DNA from: Acidobacteriota bacterium
Lineage (GTDB): Bacteria; Acidobacteriota; Terriglobia; Terriglobales; Acidobacteriaceae
Assembly: GCA_003225655.1 (NCBI GenBank)
Contig: QIAW01000193.1
Location: 16,693-22,949, forward strand
DNA length: 6,257 nucleotides
Reading direction: 5' to 3'
In this document: in pieces, positions 1 to 6,257 of the stretch
How positions within the stretch are numbered: the stretch's first letter is position 1
Layout of the letters: each line of letters starts with the position of its first letter
The notes under the pieces: model-generated
What the model was told of the DNA's origin: nothing
The model's input: the letters and a program-made list of their open reading frames with translations, nothing else
Database searches by the model: none
Position numbers and translations under genes: made by a program

Positions 1-1886
1 ACACAGGTCTTCACCATGCGCACGCCCTTGGTGTAGGCCTGCCCGGATGGCATCCCCAAATCCGCCCATATCTTCGGCAGGTCGGACTTGTTGACCCCAA
101 GCAGATCAATGCGCTGGCTGCCGGTAATCTTCACCATGCGCACCTCATATTTATCGGCAACATCGGCGATGCGGCGCAGCTCTTCGGCTGAAGTCACACC
201 GCCGCGAATGCGAGGCACAACAGAAAATGTTCCGTCCTTCTGGATATTTGCGTGTACACGGTCATTAATGAACCGCGCCGAGCGGTCTTCATCGTGGTCT
301 CCGCACCACAGCATGTCGAGCATGTAGCTCAGCGCCGGCTTACAAATCTCGCAGCCAATTCCATTGCCATAGATCTCGAGCACTTCCTGGACCGACTTCA
401 ACTGCTGACTGCGCAGAATGTCGCGCAGGTTGTCTTCCGCAAACGGGAGGCATTTGCAAATCGTCTTCTTGGCTTCTTCCGCAAATTCCGGCGCCACCGC
501 CTTGAGAATTTGCTGGCAAACATCGGTGCAGCTCCCGCAGCCGGTGGAAGCGCGCGTGCATTCCTTGAGTTGCGCAAGGGTATTCACGCCTTTTGCGTGG
601 ATAGCATGGATGATCGTGCCTTTAATTACGCCCATGCAACCGCAGACGGTGTGGCTGTCAGGCATCTCAGCGATATCGAGGCCGGCATCTTTGGCCGGTT
701 CGGGAAATAAGAGAGTACGGCGCATGGGAGCAAGATCGGTGCTCGCGCGGAGCCATTCCATGTAGCGGTGGCTGTCTGACGCATCTCCCACCAGGATCAC
801 GCCCGCCAATTTTCCGTCTCGCAAAGTCAGTTTCTTATAGATGCCCAGGGAGGGGTCCTCATAGCGGACCGCCTCGACGCCAGCAGCTTTCTCGTCGTAA
901 TTGCCGGCAGAGAAGACGTCCACTCCCATGATCTTGAGCTTCGCTGCCTGAACCGTTCCTTCGTACTTCGGTCCCTTGTTTTCCGTGATGGTGGCAGCCA
1001 GCACTTTGCCTTGCTCGAAGAGAGGCGCCACTAATCCATAGCAGGTTCCGTTGTGCTCCACGCACTCGCCTACAGCGAAGATGTCAGGATGTGATGTCTC
1101 CATGTAGTCATTCACGACAATGCCGCGGTTCACCTTGAGGCCGGCTTTCCTTCCCAGTTCCACATTGGGACGGATGCCGGCGGCAATTACGACCAGCTCC
1201 GCTTCGATGCTGCTGCCATCTTTGAAGGCTACGGCTTCAACCTGGCCGTTGCCGAGGAAGGCGGCTGTCGAGTGGCTCAGCAGCACCTTAACTCCCATCC
1301 GCTCCATCTTTTCTTTGAGATAGCTGCCGCCGATAAAGTCCAATTGCCGCTCCATGAGCGTATCCATCAAGTGCACAACGGTCACATCACAGCCCTGCAC
1401 CTGAAGTCCGCGCGCGGCTTCGAGTCCAAGCAAGCCGCCGCCAATCACGACAGCTTTGATTCCAGGACGCGAACGCTCCAGCAAGGCGCGGGTGTCATCC
1501 AGATTGCGGAAGACGAAGACGTTATTCTTCTGAACCCCTTCGATGGGTGGAATAAGCGCCGAGCTGCCGGTGGCGATCAGCAGCTTGTCAAAGGAAGTAA
1601 TGCTGCCATCATCTCCCGTGACTGTCTTGGCCACGGGATCAACATCCGTAATACGAACACCCAACTTCAACCGGATACCGTTCTGCTGATACCATTCGAG
1701 CCCGTTCAGCGTGATGTCATCGAGCGATTTCTCACCTGCCAGCACGGAAGAGAGCAGAATGCGGTTGTAGTTGACGTGGGTCTCATCTCCAAAAATAGTG
1801 ACTTCGAATTTCGGCGCGTGTTTAAGAATCTGTTCCACGCCGGCCACGCCGGCCATGCCATTTCCAATGACGACAAGCTTCTTCAT
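1..1886 (-). CDS. nirB: NirB, assimilatory NAD(P)H-dependent nitrite reductase large subunit (3' end cut by window edge)
   Basis: This flavin, Fe-S and sirohaem enzyme reduces nitrite to ammonium in the cytoplasm. I translated 628 uninterrupted codons from the ATG at 1886 to the left edge. The protein begins with an FAD-binding segment (GNGMAG, residues 8-13), followed by TGS at about 100 and an NAD(P)H-binding motif GGGLLGLEAA (149-158). A reductase C-terminal dimerisation-type segment follows at about 320-390. Two BFD-like [2Fe-2S] modules come next: Cys415, 417, 450 and 453, then Cys477, 479, 512 and 515. The sirohaem-reductase ferredoxin-like half-domain starts near residue 554 and includes GSQRIDLLGV; the sequence ends in VKTC. 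The family runs to roughly 800-850 residues, so about a quarter is missing, including the cysteines that bind the 4Fe-4S/sirohaem centre. The start is secure because the FAD motif sits at the usual N-terminal distance and GAGGTG lies 5 bases upstream. It overlaps the preceding small ORF by 4 bases. NirD is probably beyond the edge, though this cannot be seen. Confidence 0.96.
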   Translation of the reverse strand, partial: MKKLVVIGNGMAGVAGVEQILKHAPKFEVTIFGDETHVNYNRILLSSVLAGEKSLDDITLNGLEWYQQNGIRLKLGVRITDVDPVAKTVTGDDGSITSFDKLLIATGSSALIPPIEGVQKNNVFVFRNLDDTRALLERSRPGIKAVVIGGGLLGLEAARGLQVQGCDVTVVHLMDTLMERQLDFIGGSYLKEKMERMGVKVLLSHSTAAFLGNGQVEAVAFKDGSSIEAELVVIAAGIRPNVELGRKAGLKVNRGIVVNDYMETSHPDIFAVGECVEHNGTCYGLVAPLFEQGKVLAATITENKGPKYEGTVQAAKLKIMGVDVFSAGNYDEKAAGVEAVRYEDPSLGIYKKLTLRDGKLAGVILVGDASDSHRYMEWLRASTDLAPMRRTLLFPEPAKDAGLDIAEMPDSHTVCGCMGVIKGTIIHAIHAKGVNTLAQLKECTRASTGCGSCTDVCQQILKAVAPEFAEEAKKTICKCLPFAEDNLRDILRSQQLKSVQEVLEIYGNGIGCEICKPALSYMLDMLWCGDHDEDRSARFINDRVHANIQKDGTFSVVPRIRGGVTSAEELRRIADVADKYEVRMVKITGSQRIDLLGVNKSDLPKIWADLGMPSGQAYTKGVRMVKTC

Positions 1887-1978
1887 GCGCGCACCTCGGA
1901 TTGCATGGCAGTGACACACAAGCCTTCAGATTTCGCGATGGAACCGATATTCCACACCGGCTCGACCCTCAGGCCCAT
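1883..1978 (-). CDS. 31-residue small ORF between narK and nirB, function unknown
   Basis: This ORF of 31 codons plus TGA fills the whole gap between the transporter and nirB. Its ATG shares one base with the narK stop (TAATG) and its TGA overlaps the nirB start (ATGA). An AAGGAG element lies 7 bases before the ATG, better than the ribosome sites of the larger genes here. The peptide starts MGLRVEPVWNIGS and ends in MQSEVRA. It has a single cysteine (residue 21), no hydrophobic membrane segment and no motif I recognise. It could be a genuine small protein, a leader whose translation delivers ribosomes to nirB, or a remnant of a longer gene. The junctions and ribosome site are seen directly; a cellular function is not implied by them. 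Confidence 0.5.
   Translation of the reverse strand: MGLRVEPVWNIGSIAKSEGLCVTAMQSEVRA
1892..1897 (-). promoter_or_regulatory. Ribosome binding site of nirB
   Basis: GAGGTG on the minus strand lies 5 bases upstream of the nirB ATG, inside the last codons of the small ORF. It supports the start at 1886. Confidence 0.65.
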
Positions 1979-3231
1979 TAAGCATCTCCTTCAGCGAGGC
2001 TTCGCACCAATCTGCGGTAGCAGAAGATGCCTGCTCGTTTGACCGAATCCTCTTGCCATGTTTCATCCCAACGCCTCCCTAAGTGGAGCAGGACCAGTTG
2101 GACAACAACATAAGCTCCAGCGCAAAGCAGAAGACCCGAGCTGTAGGTGCCAGTCCTGAACTTCATTGCTCCCAGGAAGGAGGGCAGAAAAAAGCCTCCA
2201 ACTCCGCCGGCGGCTCCAACCAAGCCGGCCAGAATACCCACACGTTGTGGGAATCGCTGGGGCACGAGCTGAAAGACCGCTCCGTTTCCCATACCAAGCA
2301 TTCCCATTCCCAGGAACAAGAGCACAACGACCAAGGGCAACGATGCGAACCAACCCACACCACCGAGACAAATCCCCACTCCCGTCAGCAGGATCAACAG
2401 CAAGCGGTAGCCGCCGATCTTGTCGGCGAGAAATCCACCGACAGGACGCAGGAAGCTGCCTGCCACGACCACAATGGTCGTCAAATCTCCCGCGTGCACT
2501 TTGGACAGTTGAAATTGATCGTGAAAGAAGACCGTCAAAAAACTGGCCAACCCTACGAAGCCGCCGAAGGTGAAGCTGTAAAATAGGCAGAACCAGCCCA
2601 CATCTGGTTCCTTTATGACTGCCATGTAATCTTTCCAGGCAGGCGCCTTGGGGCGAGTCGGGCTGTCTTTGGCCATGATGGCGAACAGCACCAGTACCAA
2701 CAGGATCGGAATCATGGCGAGGGCGAAGGTATTGTTCCAGCCAAGCGCCTGCGCCAGGCGCGGAGCAAAGAGCGTTGCGATCAGCGTGCCGGAGTTCCCA
2801 GCGCCGGTAATTCCCATGGCCAGCCCCTGATGCTCCGGGGGATACCAGGCTCCAGCCAGCGGCAAAGCCACGGCAAAGCTGGCGCCGGCAATGCCGAGCA
2901 GGAGACCCATGAGATAAAAATGTGGCAGCGTGTGTGCAAACCGCCACCCAATCATCAGTGGAACAAGAGTCAGCGTGAGGCCAAGCAGGCCGGTCTTGCG
3001 CCCGCCGAAGCGGTCTGACAGCACTCCTAGAATCACCCGGAAGATAGAACCGCCCAAAAGAGGAATTGCCAGCATCAGGCCTTTCTGGGCTGCATTCAGC
3101 TTCAGTTGTTCGCTAATGAAAGGGGCCAGCGGGCCCAGGAGAACCCAGACCATAAAGCTGACGTCGAAATACAAAAGCGCCGCAAAGAGCGTTGATGTGT
3201 TCCCTGATTTAAAAAATTGCTGCAATTTCAT
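1978..3231 (-). CDS. narK: NarK-type nitrate/nitrite transporter (MFS, NNP family)
   Basis: A 417-residue major facilitator protein that carries nitrate, and possibly nitrite, across the inner membrane. About 12 hydrophobic segments can be followed. Both nitrate-signature regions are present: GAGNSG at 143-148 in the N-terminal half, and GMGNGAVFQLVPQRFP at 313-328 followed by the glycine-rich AGLVGAAGGVGG. Arg65 (GSIFRVILG) and Arg262 (GSFLRPVGG) occupy equivalent places in the two halves and match the paired substrate-binding arginines of NarK. The DRFGGRK loop at 73-79 is the usual MFS motif. A charged tail of about 30 residues follows the last membrane segment. The ATG at 3231 is the only sensible start: GAGGGA lies 9 bases upstream and an in-frame stop lies further up. 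It stands 83 bases after narB and touches the small ORF. Transport direction and nitrate versus nitrite preference cannot be read from sequence; the neighbours favour nitrate uptake for assimilation. Confidence 0.95.
   Translation of the reverse strand: MKLQQFFKSGNTSTLFAALLYFDVSFMVWVLLGPLAPFISEQLKLNAAQKGLMLAIPLLGGSIFRVILGVLSDRFGGRKTGLLGLTLTLVPLMIGWRFAHTLPHFYLMGLLLGIAGASFAVALPLAGAWYPPEHQGLAMGITGAGNSGTLIATLFAPRLAQALGWNNTFALAMIPILLVLVLFAIMAKDSPTRPKAPAWKDYMAVIKEPDVGWFCLFYSFTFGGFVGLASFLTVFFHDQFQLSKVHAGDLTTIVVVAGSFLRPVGGFLADKIGGYRLLLILLTGVGICLGGVGWFASLPLVVVLLFLGMGMLGMGNGAVFQLVPQRFPQRVGILAGLVGAAGGVGGFFLPSFLGAMKFRTGTYSSGLLLCAGAYVVVQLVLLHLGRRWDETWQEDSVKRAGIFCYRRLVRSLAEGDA
1986..1991 (-). promoter_or_regulatory. 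Ribosome binding site of the 31-codon ORF
   Basis: AAGGAG on the minus strand lies 7 bases before the small ORF's ATG, inside the last narK codons (Glu-Gly-Asp). It is a near-ideal Shine-Dalgarno and the main reason to think the small ORF is translated. Because it sits in coding sequence, it could be chance: GAA GGA GAT simply encodes EGD. Confidence 0.55.
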
Positions 3232-3240
3232 TGCGATTGT

Positions 3241-3246
3241 TCCCTC
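3241..3246 (-). promoter_or_regulatory. Ribosome binding site of narK
   Basis: GAGGGA on the minus strand lies 9 bases upstream of the narK ATG, slightly longer than the ideal spacing. No alternative start exists between it and the upstream in-frame stop. Confidence 0.5.
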
Positions 3247-3287
3247 ACTCCGCTGATTGAAAATAAAATCAAAATCCCTCTATCTGC

Positions 3288-3322
3288 GCGATTAAAAAGA
3301 GCTGGAAGTTTCGATTAATCGC
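3288..3322 (-). other. Inverted repeat at the narB stop (weak hairpin)
   Basis: Arms GCGATTA (3288-3294) and TAATCGC (3316-3322) pair over 7 bases around a 21-base loop. The right arm spans the narB stop codon and overlaps a perfect 10-base palindrome, CGATTAATCG, at 3312-3321. In the transcript a run of five U lies in the loop rather than after the stem, so this is not a canonical intrinsic terminator. It could protect the 3' end of a processed narB message or be a protein-binding palindrome. It may equally be chance in an AT-rich stretch. The rest of the 83-base spacer (3232-3314) is AT-rich, and I could not recognise a convincing -35/-10 or sigma-54 promoter in it. Confidence 0.3.
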
Positions 3323-5510
3323 CGCTGAGTTGCCGTCCTGTTCTCTCGACCCGCACAGCGCACTGCTTGTAATTGGGCTCACGCGAGATCGGGTCAAACG
3401 CGCTCTGCGTTACCAGGTTGGCGTTTGTTTCCACGTAGTGGAACGGCATAAAAACCTGGCCGGGAGCAATGATCTCGGTGACGCGCAGTTCCACCCCGTA
3501 CACTCGGCCACGCGCGGAAACCACATTCACCTGATCATGGGGCCTCAGCTTCAATTTCTTGGCGTCCTTTGGGTTCATCTCCAGCCAGGCGTTAGGAGAC
3601 ATTCGCTCAAGGATTGGCACCTGGCCCGTCTTGGTGCGCGTATGCCAATGTTCGACCGTGCGTCCGGTATTCAGGACAAAGGGGAATTCCCTGTTTGGCT
3701 GTTCGGGAAATGGCTTCCACTCCACGCAGAAAAGTTTCGCCTTGCCGTCGTCCGTCTGAAAATGTCCGTCGCTATAGAGGCTGGTGGTTTTTGCGTCCGA
3801 GCTGCCTGCAGGATAGGGCCATTGAATTCCACCGTGTTTTTCGATGGCCTCATAGCTCATGCCCGAGTAATCGCACAGCCGGCCGGCCGAGACCCGTCTC
3901 CATTCTTCAAAGGCGTCTTGCGGCTTTTCCCATCCTGGAAACAGCTCGTCATAGCAGTTCAGCTTCTTGGCCAGCTCCAGGAAGATCTCGAAATCGGACT
4001 TGGCTTCACCAGGGGGGGCCACGGCGCGGTTCACCTTGCTGGCACGTCTCTCCGAATTGGTGTAAGTACCTTCTTTCTCGCCCCAGATGGCAGCGGGCAA
4101 CACCAAGTCGGCCAACTCGGTAGTAGGCGTTGGATGAAATCCGTCCTGCACCACCATGAAATCCAGGTTCTCCAGGCTTTGCTGCAGAACATCCAAATTG
4201 GGAAACGAGACAATCGGGTTGGTCGCAATCACCCACAAGGCGCGGATTTTCTTGGCCAGGGCGGCTTCAACGATATCCGGATAGGCCAGACCGCGCGAGG
4301 TGGGGATACGTTCCGGTGCAATGCTCCACAACGCAGCTAATTCTTTGCGGTCTTCCGCGTTTTCGAACTTGCGATATCCTGGCAAGCTGGAAGTGAAGCC
4401 CGTTTCCCGGGTTCCCATCGCGTTGCATTGCCCGGTGATGGAAAACGGCGATGCCCCTGGCCGGCCAATGTTGCCTGTGATCAGGGCTAGGTTATTGATG
4501 AGGTTGACGGTTTCCGTGCCCTTGATGCTGTGGTTCACGCCCATTGTCCAGCCGATAAAGCCGTTCTCGGCATGTCCGTAGAGCAGCGCGGCTTTGTAGA
4601 TCAGCTCCTTGCTCAAGCCCGTAATTCCTGAGACATACTCGGGCGTATAGCTCTGAACAAATTTCTCCAATTCTTCAAAACCGCTGGTGTGTTGCTCGAT
4701 ATACTCGCGGTCAATGAGGCCGGCCTGGATCAAAATGTGAATGAAGCCATTGATGAGAGCAATATCGGAGCCGGGTTTGAGCGGCAGAAAAACATCAGCC
4801 ATCATCGCGGTTTTGGTAACCCGTGGGTCGGCAACAATCAGCGTATTGCGCGCGTTTGCCTGCAACCGCTGGCAGAGGATCGGGTGATTATCTGCAATGT
4901 TGGCGCCAATGAGTAAAATTACATCCGCTTTCTCCAGGTCTTCGTAAGTTCCCGGTGGCCCATCGCTGCCAAATGATCGCTTATAACCGGAGACCGCGCT
5001 GGCCATGCACAGAGTCGTATTGCCGTCGAAGTTCTTGGTGCCAAAGCCAAGCTGCACGAGCTTGCCCAAGGTATAGAACTCTTCTGTGACAAGCTGGCCG
5101 GTGCTGAGCACGCCCAGCGCATCGTGGCCGTATTTTTCCTGTACACCCCGAAACTTTTCGGCCATGATTCCGAGGGCTTCATCCCAACCGATGCGAACAA
5201 ATTTTCCTTTCTTGCGAAGCAGCGGATACTTGGCGCGGTTCTCTGCTTGCAGGGTGTAATGCTCAGAGAGCCCTTTGGGACATAGCTTGCCCAGGGTCAC
5301 CGGGTGGTCGGGATTACCCCGCACGCTTACCGCGTGTCCGTCCTTCACGCCGATGAACATGCCACAGCCCACCGAGCAATATCCGCACGTGGTGGAGACC
5401 CACTGATCGGGGATCTTTTGCGCAGAGGTGTAACCAACCATCGGGTCCCAGCCGTAGGAATATTTTTCGGAAAGGATATTCAGGCCGAATTTTCGCTTCA
5501 ACTCATTCAT
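3315..5510 (-). CDS. narB: NarB/NasC-type assimilatory nitrate reductase catalytic subunit (Mo-bis-MGD)
   Basis: A complete 731-residue molybdopterin oxidoreductase predicted to reduce nitrate to nitrite. The N-terminal [4Fe-4S] motif is Cys42, Cys45, Cys49 and Cys77; the last sits in LCPKG, whose Lys79 is the conserved lysine between the cluster and the molybdopterin. Cys168 in TTLCMASAV is the expected Mo ligand, as in NarB, NasA and NapA, followed by GYKRSFGSDGPPG. The C-terminal dinucleotide-binding domain begins near 608, with LNTGRTVEHWHTRTKTG and later FMPFHY and REPNYKQCAV, all typical of nitrate reductases. Length fits the NarB class; the extra C-terminal [2Fe-2S] domain of longer NasA/NasC proteins is absent. 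No twin-arginine signal is visible, so it should be cytoplasmic. About 36 residues precede the Fe-S domain, more than in cyanobacterial NarB. The ATG overlaps the anchor gene's TGA (ATGA), and AGAAGG lies 4 bases upstream. A formate dehydrogenase is the main alternative, made unlikely by the cysteine Mo ligand and the narK and nirB neighbours. Confidence 0.93.
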   Translation of the reverse strand: MNELKRKFGLNILSEKYSYGWDPMVGYTSAQKIPDQWVSTTCGYCSVGCGMFIGVKDGHAVSVRGNPDHPVTLGKLCPKGLSEHYTLQAENRAKYPLLRKKGKFVRIGWDEALGIMAEKFRGVQEKYGHDALGVLSTGQLVTEEFYTLGKLVQLGFGTKNFDGNTTLCMASAVSGYKRSFGSDGPPGTYEDLEKADVILLIGANIADNHPILCQRLQANARNTLIVADPRVTKTAMMADVFLPLKPGSDIALINGFIHILIQAGLIDREYIEQHTSGFEELEKFVQSYTPEYVSGITGLSKELIYKAALLYGHAENGFIGWTMGVNHSIKGTETVNLINNLALITGNIGRPGASPFSITGQCNAMGTRETGFTSSLPGYRKFENAEDRKELAALWSIAPERIPTSRGLAYPDIVEAALAKKIRALWVIATNPIVSFPNLDVLQQSLENLDFMVVQDGFHPTPTTELADLVLPAAIWGEKEGTYTNSERRASKVNRAVAPPGEAKSDFEIFLELAKKLNCYDELFPGWEKPQDAFEEWRRVSAGRLCDYSGMSYEAIEKHGGIQWPYPAGSSDAKTTSLYSDGHFQTDDGKAKLFCVEWKPFPEQPNREFPFVLNTGRTVEHWHTRTKTGQVPILERMSPNAWLEMNPKDAKKLKLRPHDQVNVVSARGRVYGVELRVTEIIAPGQVFMPFHYVETNANLVTQSAFDPISREPNYKQCAVRVERTGRQLSGD

Positions 5511-6257
5511 GCGGCCTTCTTTCCCGCCGCCACGTACGTCGCTGCCATATTTTTTGGGACCACACTCACAAAGAACAAATAACGGCCGAGGAGTTCGCCT
5601 GCCAAAACCACTGCCAGCGCGATCAAAGCCCCAACACGACTGCCCGTTAACAGCGGCAGCACGATTCCACCCGAGATCAGCAAGATGGCGCGCAACTGCA
5701 GAGCAGGCGCCAGGGTGGTTGAAAGCAACCGGGCTGAAGCCTGCAGCTCAAAGACTTCAGATCGGGTAAGCCAAAGAAATTTCGACGCCAGGTTCAGTAG
5801 TTGTGCGGCGGTTGCGATGACCGTTATCCACAACAAAACGCGTCCCATCGTTATCCCGATAGTTGCCGCAAAGAGCGGCCCCAACAGCGCACCGCTGAGA
5901 TAGAACTCGGCAACTGTATGCTTGGTGTTCCACGCGGGACGCGCGCGCACCAGGTAAATGCAAGCACTGGCGGTCACGCCAAAAAGCCCCAGCAAGGCAG
6001 TCAGTGCTCCGAGCACGGCGCTACCCGGCAGTTTCAACCAAAGCAGCCCCGCGTAGAGCCCTGCCACAGCAGAAAACAATGAAAACATCAGGACTTCGCG
6101 GCTCAACCATGAGCGTTTCCACATTTTCAACGCCCGGTAAGCGTGTACAGGACGTCCTAAGTGCATGGTCGAAGCGCTTAGGGCTACTCCTCCAACCATC
6201 AACGAGGCCAGCGCCGCAGCGCCGAGCCGTATTGTTCCTCCCAGCAATTGCAGCAGC
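5507..6257 (-). CDS. DmsC/NrfD-like quinol-oxidising membrane anchor subunit (5' end cut by window edge)
   Basis: This gives the membrane subunit that would take electrons from quinol and pass them through an Fe-S subunit to a molybdoenzyme. The frame stays open to the right edge: codons CTG CTG CAA precede the TTG at 6247, so that TTG is probably internal. About 249 residues are visible, with roughly seven hydrophobic segments. Numbering from the TTG, they lie near 5-28, 54-76, 78-100, 115-133, 138-160, 184-203 and 206-229. The segment STMHLGRPVHAYRAL followed by SWLSREV matches E. coli DmsC (SMLHLGSPMRAF, then SNEI). His29 corresponds to DmsC His65, which is implicated in menaquinol binding. 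GELLGRYLFF near the C-terminus matches GELIGRGVFY of DmsC. Aligned to the 287-residue E. coli protein, about 35-40 N-terminal residues are missing if the gene stands alone. A fusion to an N-terminal ferredoxin domain is also possible. It overlaps narB by 4 bases, so it most likely serves that nitrate reductase rather than a DMSO reductase. Confidence 0.87.
   Translation of the reverse strand, partial: LLQLLGGTIRLGAAALASLMVGGVALSASTMHLGRPVHAYRALKMWKRSWLSREVLMFSLFSAVAGLYAGLLWLKLPGSAVLGALTALLGLFGVTASACIYLVRARPAWNTKHTVAEFYLSGALLGPLFAATIGITMGRVLLWITVIATAAQLLNLASKFLWLTRSEVFELQASARLLSTTLAPALQLRAILLISGGIVLPLLTGSRVGALIALAVVLAGELLGRYLFFVSVVPKNMAATYVAAGKKAA
5515..5520 (-). promoter_or_regulatory. Ribosome binding site of narB
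   Basis: AGAAGG on the minus strand lies 4 bases before the narB ATG, within the last codons of the anchor gene. Together with the ATGA overlap it points to translational coupling. Confidence 0.5.

Noticed and set aside
8..143. Exact 16-base direct repeat (tcttcaccatgcgcac at 8-23 and 128-143), 120 bases apart
   Set aside because: Both copies encode VRMVK(I/T) in the same nirB frame. E. coli NirB, from memory, has similar residues at both places, so coding constraint explains it.
1835..1856. Short GCCGGC-rich tandem pattern near the nirB start
   Set aside because: It encodes the glycine-alanine-valine FAD-binding loop (GMAGVAGVE), so it is codon repetition and not a separate repeat element.
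1272..2042. A 256-codon open frame on the plus strand
   Set aside because: It is antisense to nirB, the small ORF and the end of narK. The minus-strand frames carry the recognisable motifs.
2063..2947. A 294-codon frame on the minus strand inside narK
   Set aside because: It is an alternative frame of narK and is rich in Arg, Ser, Cys and Trp, as shadow frames of GC-rich genes often are. The narK frame has all the transporter signatures.
4012..4018. Run of seven G (C on the coding strand) inside narB, a possible slippage or phase-variation site
   Set aside because: It encodes part of VAPPGEA in an intact frame. Seven bases is short for a contingency locus, and nothing else suggests phase variation.
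3330..4340. A 336-codon open frame on the plus strand
   Set aside because: It is antisense to narB, whose protein carries complete family motifs. The plus-strand translation resembles no family and is explained by codon bias on the real strand.
6245..6247. TTG as the start codon of the anchor gene
   Set aside because: The frame stays open upstream to the window edge, and the homologous E. coli protein has about 35-40 more residues before this point including a membrane segment. The TTG is more likely an internal leucine codon.

Overview
The window looks like part of a chromosomal nitrate-assimilation operon from a bacterium of moderate to fairly high GC content. Every supported gene lies on the minus strand, so the operon reads from the right edge to the left edge. 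I see no rRNA, tRNA, mobile element or CRISPR array. The organism cannot be fixed from this sequence. The pairing of a DmsC-type membrane anchor with a NarB-like catalytic subunit made me think of Acidobacteriota, but that is a weak inference.

Layout in transcription order: (1) 6257-5507, the 3' part of a DmsC/NrfD-like quinol-oxidising membrane anchor, cut by the right edge. (2) 5510-3315, a complete 731-residue NarB/NasC-type molybdopterin nitrate reductase with a [4Fe-4S] cluster and a cysteine Mo ligand; its start overlaps the anchor gene by 4 bases. (3) An 83-base AT-rich spacer with a weak hairpin at the narB stop. (4) 3231-1978, a 417-residue NarK-type nitrate/nitrite transporter. (5) 1978-1883, a 31-codon ORF with a strong Shine-Dalgarno, overlapping both neighbours. 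(6) 1886-1, the first 628 residues of NirB, the NADH-dependent sirohaem nitrite reductase large subunit, cut by the left edge before its sirohaem ligands.

Together the genes describe nitrate uptake (NarK), reduction of nitrate to nitrite (NarB-like enzyme) and reduction of nitrite to ammonium (NirB). The unusual point is the electron source for the first step. The catalytic subunit has no Tat signal and no C-terminal [2Fe-2S] domain, and it is coupled to a membrane anchor that keeps the quinol-site histidine of DmsC. I infer a cytoplasm-facing, quinol-fed assimilatory nitrate reductase, probably with a DmsB-like ferredoxin subunit encoded just beyond the right edge. The small ORF between narK and nirB is the second item worth attention.

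No promoter was recognised; the operon promoter and any nitrate- or nitrogen-responsive operator probably lie beyond the right edge.
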